From positions 1,302,001 to 1,366,000 of the forward strand of contig OZ241878.1 in the NCBI GenBank assembly GCA_965203365.1: a stretch of 64,000 bases of DNA, read 5' to 3'. Within the stretch, counting starts at the first letter, position 1. Each line of letters starts with the position of its first letter. Source of the stretch: VYFG01 sp965203365 (lineage in GTDB: Bacteria > Pseudomonadota > Gammaproteobacteria > Arenicellales > Poriferihabitantaceae). The notes below the pieces were generated by a model, which saw only the letters and a list, made by a program, of their open reading frames with translations, was not told the origin of the DNA and did no database searches. The translations under genes were made by a program, and so were the position numbers. Below, piece after piece: positions 25,179 to 31,631 of the stretch.

Positions 25179-25937
25179 ATGACGGACATCATCCTGGAAG
25201 AATTGTCGCTGGTGGCAGGTGGAGGCGGTTTCTATCTTCCACGTCTGACGCTGGGCGTGTTTCTGAATGACCAGCCGACTCATCATCTTGCCGTGGGCTC
25301 GGACCACCGTTCCCATCTCCCGCTGACTAAACACCAAGGCTGGGTACTTCCGGCGGGCAGCGAAGGCCTCTGCGAATATGATGAGCAGCTGGAAGTGCTG
25401 ACCCTCGCTTTTGAAGACACACTACTTGCCGAGGTGGGTTTGGAAAAGTCGGATATCATCGCACCGATGACTGGCTCGTTCGACCCACTGACCCTACAAT
25501 TAATTCTGGGGGCCAAGTACTTTGCGTCGGGAGGGATACTCTATCGGGAGACGATGTCGCGGGCACTCGCCGCGCAGTTGGTGCAGTCAATCCACCCCGA
25601 ACAGGCGGCAGTTGTGGGCATCGAAGACCGGCGGTTGAAGCGAGTGATGGCTTATGTTGACGACCATCTGGCCGATGATCTTTCCTTGAGGGATTTGGCC
25701 GGTATTGCCACGATGAGTCCTTACCATTTTTCTCGGGCGTTCAAGGCGGCGACGGGGGCTTCACCGCTGCAATATGTGATCAGTGCCAGAATCAACCGCG
25801 CCCAGGTGTTGCTCAAAACCACCCAACTGACCGTAGCCCAGATTGCCTTTCGAATAGGCTTTACAGACGCCAGTCGCTTCAGTCGGCATTTCTACAATCG
25901 GGTCGGGGTGACGCCCAGCATGTTTCGTCGCAGGTGA
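25179..25937 (+). CDS. AraC family transcriptional regulator
   Basis: The product has 252 residues from the ATG at 25179; a TTG 12 bases earlier is also in frame. The first 150 residues form a cupin-like sensor region (FYLPRLTLGVFLNDQ, LPAGSEGLCEYDEQ). The C-terminal 100 residues contain the double helix-turn-helix of AraC/XylS proteins: LSLRDLAGIATMSPYHFSRA, then FKAATGASPLQYV, and LTVAQIAFRIGFTDASRFSR with a final GVTPSMFRRR. It is related to the class with SxHFxRxFK followed by GxxPxxY. Target and ligand are unknown; the neighbouring genes are broken, so it may have lost its partner operon. Confidence 0.87.
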   Translation: MTDIILEELSLVAGGGGFYLPRLTLGVFLNDQPTHHLAVGSDHRSHLPLTKHQGWVLPAGSEGLCEYDEQLEVLTLAFEDTLLAEVGLEKSDIIAPMTGSFDPLTLQLILGAKYFASGGILYRETMSRALAAQLVQSIHPEQAAVVGIEDRRLKRVMAYVDDHLADDLSLRDLAGIATMSPYHFSRAFKAATGASPLQYVISARINRAQVLLKTTQLTVAQIAFRIGFTDASRFSRHFYNRVGVTPSMFRRR

Positions 25938-26104
25938 TCAGGAAATCGCAGGATAATTCTCACCCTTGATAACGGTTACTGTCCACGGAGTGTTGGTCCC
26001 AGCGGCCATGTGGGAAGCAGCCTTCCGAGATCCTCCGCCCTGCCCATGACGGTTGGCCTGGTGCATGCTATGACCGGACACTCTCCTGCCAAAGTCCGCC
26101 GATC

Positions 26105-26617
26105 ATGAACCAACTGGCACTGCCGATTGGGGATTCGTCTTTCCGTAGTCTCCGCACGTCGAATTGCTACTATGTGGATAAGACCGACCACCTGCAGAAG
26201 CTGACTCGGACAGGGCGCTACTGGTTCTTGTCCCGCCCGCATCGCTTCGGCAAGACCCTGCTGGTCTCCACCCTGCAGGCCCTGTTCGAGGGCCACGAGC
26301 CGCTGTTCCGGGGTCTGGACATCCACGATCAGTGGGACTGGCAGACGACCTACCCCGTGGTACGGCTCAGTTTTAGCGAAAAATTTCGTGAACCTGGTGA
26401 ACTGGACAAGGACATGCTGCGCTAGTTGCACAGCATCGAACGCCGTCATCAACTGACGCCCGACACCGAATCCGATACCGGCTCGACCCGTTTGCGGAGC
26501 CTGATCGATCGGCTGCAGTTCACCACCGACCAACAAGTGGTGGTGCTGATAGACGAATACGACAAGCCGGTCCTGGATGGACTGCCCCCCCCGGATTGGC
26601 TGGCTTCCCGGATTTAG
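26105..26617 (+). pseudogene. AAA-ATPase-like (PF09820-type) protein, nonsense-interrupted and truncated
   Basis: The N-terminus LPIGDSSFRSLRTSNCYYVD, then KTDHLQKL and FLSRPHRFGKTLLVSTL (P-loop-like), belongs to the AAA-ATPase-like family whose members usually have a C-terminal PD-(D/E)XK nuclease of the DUF1703 type. TAG at 26423-26425 interrupts the frame, which then continues to VVVLIDEYDKPVLDG (Walker B) and stops at 26617, just after the Walker B region. The rest of the ATPase and the whole C-terminal domain are missing. About 210 bases with no recognisable gene follow before katG ends. Confidence 0.75.
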
Positions 26618-26826
26618 CGGGAATTGCGGCGAGTGCGATAAATCAGGTCACGAACCTCTTCACCAGACAGTTGTACGGGCAAACAACACCTGCAGTGGTG
26701 AGGCGTCCCTGCCAGATTCCGCCGGATCAATCGACCCCGGCGACCATCCCGTCACCTGTGCTATCGTCACTAAAGACGGCAAGGGAACAGCACCCCTCAC
26801 AGAAGGTGTGCTGCCCCGATTGCAGC

Positions 26827-29007
26827 TTAACGCAAGTCGAACCGATCCAGGTTCATCACCTTGTTCCAGGCCGCCACGAAGTCGTTGACAAATTTTTGTC
26901 CGGCATCATCCTGCGCATACACTTCGGCGAGGGCTCTCAACTCGCTGTTGGAGCCAAACACCAAGTCCACCCGCGTTGCGGTCCATTTCTTGTCGCCGGT
27001 ATGGCGACTGGTCCCTTCGTAGGTATCGCCATCGCCCGCCATGGGCGCCCACTGGGTGTCCATATCCAACAGATGAACAAAAAAGTCATTGCCCAAGATG
27101 CCGGGTCGGTGGGTAAAGACCCCATTGGCCGAACCATCCGAGTTGGTATTCAGCACGCGCAGACCGCCCATCAGAACGGTCATTTCCGGTGGGGTAAGCG
27201 TGAGCAGTTGCGCCCGATCAACGAGCAGTTCCTCAGGGGAAACCGCATATTTCGCTTTTTGATAATTGCGAAATCCATCCGCGCTGGGTTCAAGCACCGC
27301 AAACGATTCCACGTCCGTCTGCTCTGCGGACGCATCCATCCGCCCCGGTGAAAAGGGTACGGTCACATCATAGCCACCGTCACTCGCTGCCTTTTCCACC
27401 GCCGCACATCCACCCAGAACAATCACGTCAGCCAGCGAGATTCGCTTGCCGTTCGATTGGGAACCGTTGAAGTCGGCCTGAATGCCTTCCAGCACATCCA
27501 GGACCTTGCCCAGCGTATGGGGCTGATTGACCTCCCAATCCTTCTGTGGAGCCAATCGGATGCGAGCCCCATTGGCTCCCCCACGCATATCGGATCCACG
27601 AAAGGTGGACGCGGAACTCCAGGCAGTGGAAACCAGTTCCGAAACGGAAAGTCCCGAATCCAAAAGTTTGGCTTTCAAGGAAGCGACATCGGTGTCATCC
27701 ACCAGCGGATGGTTAACCGCCGGAATGGGATCCTGCCAGATCAGCTCTTCCGCAGGCACTTCAGCACCTAGGTAACGACTACGTGGACCCATGTCGCGAT
27801 GTGTCAACTTGAACCATGCCCGAGCGAAGGCATCCGCAAATTCGTCCGGATTCTCATGAAACCGCTTGGCGATAGGGCCGTAGATCGGGTCCATGCGCAT
27901 CGACATGTCCGCCGTAGTCATGATGATCGGTGTCTTTTTTGTAGCATCGTCGGGAGCCGGTGCCTGATTGCTGTCCGTCGTTTCTTTTGGCGTCCATTGC
28001 CAGGCCCCGGCCGGACTTTTGGTCAACTCCCATTCATTGCCGAATAACATGTCCAAGTAGCTGTTATCCCAAGTCGTCGGCGTGGGGGTCCAAGCACCTT
28101 CCAATCCACTGCCGATTTGGTCCGCACCCAAACCACTGCCATGGCGGCTTTTCCATCCCAGGCCCTGCTCCTCAATCGTAGCCGCTTCTGGTTCTGGTCC
28201 AACCAAAGAAGCATCCCCGGCACCATGACATTTACCGAACGTGTGACCTCCAGCGGTCAGTGCCACGGTCTCTTCATCGTTCATCGCCATGCGCGCAAAG
28301 GTCTCGCGCACATCCCGCCCGGATGCAAGGGGATCGGGTTTTCCGTTGGGCCCTTCCGGGTTGACATAGATCAGTCCCATCTGAACAGCCGCCAACGGGT
28401 TTTCCAGGTCACGCTCACCGGAATAGCGCTCATCTGCCAACCAGGTTTTTTCATGGCCCCAGTAGATGTCCTTTTCCGGCTCCCAGATGTCCTCACGGCC
28501 CCCGGCAAAACCAAAGGTTTTGAAGCCCATGGATTCCAGGGCCACGTTACCCGCGAGAATAAAGAGGTCGGCCCAGGAAATACTGTGACCATACTTCTGC
28601 TTGATCGGCCACAGCAGGCGGCGAGCCTTGTCAAGGTTTACGTTGTCGGGCCAGCTGTTAATCGGCGCAAACCGCTGATTGCCGGTTCCCCCACCACCCC
28701 GGCCATCGCCGGTACGGTAAGTCCCGGCACTGTGCCAGGCCATCCGGATGAAAAACGGGCCGTAATGACCATAGTCCGCTGGCCACCAGTCTTGTGAGTC
28801 AGTCATCAGGTCGGTGAGCTCCTGCTTAACAGCGCCTAGGTCCAACTTGCTGAATTCCTTGGCATAATTAAAATCGTCGTCCATTGGGCTGTGGGCGGAC
28901 GAATGCTGTCGCAGAATGTCCAGATTCAACTGGTTGGGCCACCAGACCCGATTAGAAGTCCCTCCGCCCGCCGCATGGGTGACGGGGCATTTACCTTGGT
29001 TGCTCAT
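26827..29007 (-). CDS. katG: Catalase-peroxidase HPI
   Basis: The product has 726 residues, the normal length of a bifunctional heme catalase-peroxidase that destroys H2O2 in the cytoplasm. Distal heme pocket: FIRMAWHSAGTYR (catalytic R, W and H). The adduct tyrosine lies in MGLIYVNPEGPNG and the proximal histidine in LTAGGHTFGKCHG. The duplicated, non-heme C-terminal half is complete (LVSTAWSSASTFRGSDMRGG, GIPGNDFF-like end LVFGSNSELRALAEVYA). The start has a good ribosome-binding site (aggag, 7 bases upstream). An OxyR-like site lies about 80-115 bases upstream. It borders the accessory island; the tRNA genes follow on its other side. Confidence 0.97.
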   Translation of the reverse strand: MSNQGKCPVTHAAGGGTSNRVWWPNQLNLDILRQHSSAHSPMDDDFNYAKEFSKLDLGAVKQELTDLMTDSQDWWPADYGHYGPFFIRMAWHSAGTYRTGDGRGGGGTGNQRFAPINSWPDNVNLDKARRLLWPIKQKYGHSISWADLFILAGNVALESMGFKTFGFAGGREDIWEPEKDIYWGHEKTWLADERYSGERDLENPLAAVQMGLIYVNPEGPNGKPDPLASGRDVRETFARMAMNDEETVALTAGGHTFGKCHGAGDASLVGPEPEAATIEEQGLGWKSRHGSGLGADQIGSGLEGAWTPTPTTWDNSYLDMLFGNEWELTKSPAGAWQWTPKETTDSNQAPAPDDATKKTPIIMTTADMSMRMDPIYGPIAKRFHENPDEFADAFARAWFKLTHRDMGPRSRYLGAEVPAEELIWQDPIPAVNHPLVDDTDVASLKAKLLDSGLSVSELVSTAWSSASTFRGSDMRGGANGARIRLAPQKDWEVNQPHTLGKVLDVLEGIQADFNGSQSNGKRISLADVIVLGGCAAVEKAASDGGYDVTVPFSPGRMDASAEQTDVESFAVLEPSADGFRNYQKAKYAVSPEELLVDRAQLLTLTPPEMTVLMGGLRVLNTNSDGSANGVFTHRPGILGNDFFVHLLDMDTQWAPMAGDGDTYEGTSRHTGDKKWTATRVDLVFGSNSELRALAEVYAQDDAGQKFVNDFVAAWNKVMNLDRFDLR

Positions 29008-29083
29008 TGTTCAACTCCTGATCTGTAACGATGCTTATAGATAGAATTACGCCATTGTTGCGCAACTCGGGTTAATTTGTAAA

Positions 29084-29120
29084 TTCGATTGTTTCTATTG
29101 AATCGATAGAAAATTCCGAT
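29084..29120. promoter_or_regulatory. Candidate OxyR-binding site upstream of katG
   Basis: A perfect inverted repeat TTTCTAT-(7)-ATAGAAA occupies 29092-29112. Its core CTAT-N7-ATAG is exactly the centre of the OxyR consensus (ATAG-N7-CTAT-N7-ATAG-N7-CTAT). The outer quarters match only in part (TTCG left, CGAT right). The distance to katG and the known control of katG by OxyR in gammaproteobacteria support the call. No oxyR gene is in the window. Confidence 0.5.
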
Positions 29121-29138
29121 CGGTGATCGGTGATCGGT
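29118..29138. repeat. Three tandem copies of GATCGGT
   Basis: Three perfect, directly repeated 7-mers at 29118-29124, 29125-29131 and 29132-29138. They overlap the distal edge of the putative OxyR site in the katG upstream region. The repeats may be a second regulator's binding array or a simple slippage product. Confidence 0.7.
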
Positions 29139-29343
29139 CAGGTCATCACTGTGAAGTCATGGTGCCATGACGGCCAACAACATCCCTAACCAAACCACCT
29201 TGTGTTGTGGCCAAGAGTCAGGATTTTCCCTGATGATGAAGCCGCTGTTCGCCCAGTCTCCATAGCACATCAAGACGGAATGAGGCCCCACTGCCGCTCC
29301 TTGTTTCGGAAGAGGTGGTTGGCGAACCCACCATGGTTGGCGG
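29139..29343. other. Spacer between katG promoter region and tRNA genes
   Basis: No gene seen. One short frame on the minus strand has no protein family features. The stretch probably contains the end of the tRNA transcript. Confidence 0.4.
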
Positions 29344-29363
29344 ATCAATTGTGGCCAATTGAT
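29344..29363 (-). terminator. Inverted repeat just downstream of tRNA-Arg
   Basis: ATCAATTG-(tggc)-CAATTGAT is a perfect 8-bp stem with a 4-base loop, 15 bases beyond the tRNA-Arg CCA end. It is AT-rich and has no following T-run on the minus strand, so it may be a processing or weak termination signal rather than a canonical terminator. Confidence 0.35.
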
Positions 29364-29378
29364 TCTGCACGACGAAAG

Positions 29379-29455
29379 TGGCGCGCCCGGAAGGATTCGA
29401 ACCTCCGACCCCCTGGTTCGTAGCCAGGTACTCTATCCAACTGAGCTACGGGCGC
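29379..29455 (-). tRNA. tRNA-Arg (anticodon ACG)
   Basis: Full cloverleaf on the minus strand: acceptor stem GCGCCCG/CGGGCGC, D-arm TAGCTCAGTTGGATAGAG, anticodon stem CCTGG/CCAGG enclosing the loop CTACGAA, and T-arm GGTTCGAATCC. CCA is encoded. It lies 18 bases downstream of tRNA-Ser, with a small inverted repeat (GGTTC-aaa-GAACC) in the spacer. Confidence 0.97.
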
Positions 29456-29473
29456 GGTTCAAAGAACCATGGA

Positions 29474-29564
29474 TGGCGGAGAGAGAGGGATTCGAACCCT
29501 CGATACGCGGTTAACGTATACACCCTTAGCAGGGGCGCGCCTTCAGCCACTCGGCCATCTCTCC
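29474..29564 (-). tRNA. tRNA-Ser (anticodon GCT)
   Basis: Class II tRNA with a long variable arm on the minus strand: acceptor GGAGAGA/TCTCTCC, D-arm beginning TGGCCGAGTGGCTGAAGG, anticodon loop CTGCTAA, variable arm around GTATACGTTAACCGCGTATC and T-arm GGTTCGAATCC. CCA is encoded. Its position after csrA matches many gammaproteobacteria. Confidence 0.97.
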
Positions 29565-29622
29565 ATGGTGGACGAGTGTACACCAAGCGGCCGAAACTTT
29601 GTGCCGTAAAACTGCGGGAAGA

Positions 29623-29907
29623 TCAGGTGTTGTGGGGGTCTCCGTAGTGGGAATCATCCGGTGGCTGGGTGTAGAGGTCGCTATTGTTATAGTCCTGATC
29701 ATAACCCCCATCACCGTTCTCGTAGTGACCGCCACCACCGGACTGCTCATTCTTAATCCGGTAATAGATCTCTTCGCGATGGACCGGAACATTCTTAGGA
29801 GCGTTGATTCCGATTCGAACCTGCGTACCTCGAACTCCCAAGACAGTCATTCTGATATCTTCACCGATAAAAACTGACTCGCCGATTCTGCGTGTAAGGA
29901 TTAACAT
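29623..29907 (-). CDS. csrA: Carbon storage regulator CsrA with extended C-terminus
   Basis: The product has 94 residues, against about 61-65 usually. Residues 1-54 are a normal CsrA: MLILTRRIGESVFIGEDI, VRIGINAPKNVPVHREEIY, with the RNA-binding arginine in VHREEI (R44). Residues 55-94 are an extra, low-complexity tail rich in G, Y, D, N, H and P. CsrA dimers bind GGA motifs in mRNA leaders and control carbon flux and motility. The start has an aggag ribosome-binding site 7 bases upstream. Its place between lysC/alaS and tRNA-Ser is the standard gammaproteobacterial context. Confidence 0.95.
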   Translation of the reverse strand: MLILTRRIGESVFIGEDIRMTVLGVRGTQVRIGINAPKNVPVHREEIYYRIKNEQSGGGGHYENGDGGYDQDYNNSDLYTQPPDDSHYGDPHNT

Positions 29908-30238
29908 TCTATTTCTCCTGTTATTTATTCCAAAGTATGAAATCCGAAAAACTCATTTTCTGGTTGAGATATGATTGATGGGGATGGACTGCATCCGGAG
30001 ACCAAAAAACAGGTCCCACATAAGTTGATGCCGCATCGAAATTGCCCTACCGAACCACCCCACTGTTTGGTGTGCTGCTTCCTACGGTAAGGCTAAACTT
30101 TTTCGTAAGCGTTTACAATACCGATGCTATACTAAATTATCCAGTTTTTGACTATGGTTTTTCTATAAAACGAAATTTATAGAAAATAATTCCTGCAGGC
30201 TGTCCAATGTCGCCTTCACAGTCCGAAGGCAGAAAAAA
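29908..30238. other. Intergenic region lysC-csrA
   Basis: About 330 bases, AT-rich in the half nearest lysC. No gene. It contains a small inverted repeat GCCTTC-acagtcc-GAAGGC at 30211-30229 close to the lysC stop, without a T-run on the lysC strand. The csrA promoter should lie here; no confident boxes were assigned. Confidence 0.45.
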
Positions 30239-31450
30239 TTATTCCAAACCAAAGGTCTTATGGAGTATTCGGGTAGCGAGCTCGGCATACTCCAGATCAA
30301 TGGTTACCGAGATCTTGATTTCCGAAGTGGAAATCATCTGGATGTTGATTCCTTTGTCCGCCAGTGCCCGGAACATTTCAGTCGCAATGCCTGCGTGAGA
30401 CCGCATGCCGACCCCCACTACAGAAATCTTCGCGAGGTTGGCATCACCCACTACCTCGGTGGCCCCGAGTGCCTGAGCCACGGGTTTCAGCAGTTTCAGG
30501 CATTGCGCCAAGTCCCCACTCGAGACCGTAAAGGTAAAGTCCGTCATGCCATCCAAGCCAACATTCTGGACGATCATGTCCACAACGATATGGGCATCGG
30601 AAATCGGCCCAAGGAGTGTACCGGCAATGCCGGGACGATCCGGTACATCACGGACCGTCACCTTGGCCTCGTCCCGGTTCAGCGCAATCCCGGAAATCAA
30701 CGGCTTTTCCATCATATTGTCCTCATAAGTAATCAGGGTGCCGGGGCCGGACTCAAAGGAGGACAATACCCGTAACGGCACGTTGTATTTTCCAGCAAAC
30801 TCCACCGCCCGGATTTGCAAAACCTTGGCGCCGGCACCGGCCAGTTCCAGCATCTCCTCAAATGTGATCCGATCCAATCGACGGGCTTCCGGGACGATTC
30901 TGGGATCGGTGGTATAAATCCCATCTACATCCGTGTAGATGCGACACTCATCCGCTTTCAGCGCCGCCGCCATGGCTACCGCTGTCGTATCCGAACCGCC
31001 TCGTCCCAACGTCGTGATGTTGTTCTCCCCGTCCACTCCCTGGAACCCTGCGACCACTACGACCCGACCTGTTGCCAGGTCCCTTTTCACATTGGCCGCA
31101 TCGATTTTCTTGATCCGTGCCTTCCCATGAATCTCGTCAGTCAGTATCCGAATCTGTCCACCCGTGTAGGAGCGCGCGGGTACTCCGATGGCTTCCAGTG
31201 CCATAGCCAATAAGGCGATCGTCACCTGTTCTCCGGTCGATACCAAGACATCGGTTTCCCGTGCAGGCGGCTGTGGATGCACCGAGCGGGCCAGCTCCAG
31301 CAATCGACTGGTTTCTCCACTCATCGCCGAAACGACCACCACCATCTGGTGGCCTCTTCGTGCGCTGTCCGCTATCCCCTGCGCCACGACCTGAACCCGG
31401 TCGATACTGCCTATCGAGGTTCCACCGTATTTTTCAACCAACAGCACCAA
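30239..31450 (-). CDS. lysC: Aspartate kinase
   Basis: It phosphorylates L-aspartate, the first step toward lysine, threonine, methionine and diaminopimelate. The frame has no ATG near its start. I chose TTG at 31450 (LVLLVEKYGGTSIG), which aligns with the usual MxxIVQKFGGTS start and has ggag 8 bases upstream; TTG codons at 31456 and 31471 are alternatives. The result is 403 residues. The kinase domain shows KYGGTSIG, STGEQVT, GFQGVD and LGRGGSDTTAVA. Two C-terminal ACT domains follow (VTVRDVPDRPGIAG and ISVVGVGMRSHAGIA, with VDMIVQN and NIQMISTSEIKIS), implying feedback control by an amino acid. It sits 181 bases downstream of alaS. Confidence 0.94.
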   Translation of the reverse strand: MVLLVEKYGGTSIGSIDRVQVVAQGIADSARRGHQMVVVVSAMSGETSRLLELARSVHPQPPARETDVLVSTGEQVTIALLAMALEAIGVPARSYTGGQIRILTDEIHGKARIKKIDAANVKRDLATGRVVVVAGFQGVDGENNITTLGRGGSDTTAVAMAAALKADECRIYTDVDGIYTTDPRIVPEARRLDRITFEEMLELAGAGAKVLQIRAVEFAGKYNVPLRVLSSFESGPGTLITYEDNMMEKPLISGIALNRDEAKVTVRDVPDRPGIAGTLLGPISDAHIVVDMIVQNVGLDGMTDFTFTVSSGDLAQCLKLLKPVAQALGATEVVGDANLAKISVVGVGMRSHAGIATEMFRALADKGINIQMISTSEIKISVTIDLEYAELATRILHKTFGLE

Positions 31451-31631
31451 CGTCAAGTCTCCGAGAGGCAATGAAACGGGGCGCGATTAAAACGTTTTCC
31501 AGAAAGATTGTAAAGTGTGAAAGGATGAGTTTCCCGCGTCGGGATCCAGGGCTATCAGGGGATTCGTCGGATGAAATCCATCTGCGGTCGGTTACCATAT
31601 TCCATGGTAGGATTCGGTCGTATCCACCCCA

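Noticed and set aside
29379..29455. tRNA-Arg 3' end as an attachment site for the island
   Set aside because: No second copy of the tRNA 3' end was noticed near the left island boundary, and katG lies between.
30211..30229. Rho-independent terminator of lysC
   Set aside because: The stem GCCTTC/GAAGGC is present, but the T-run lies before the hairpin on the lysC strand, not after it.
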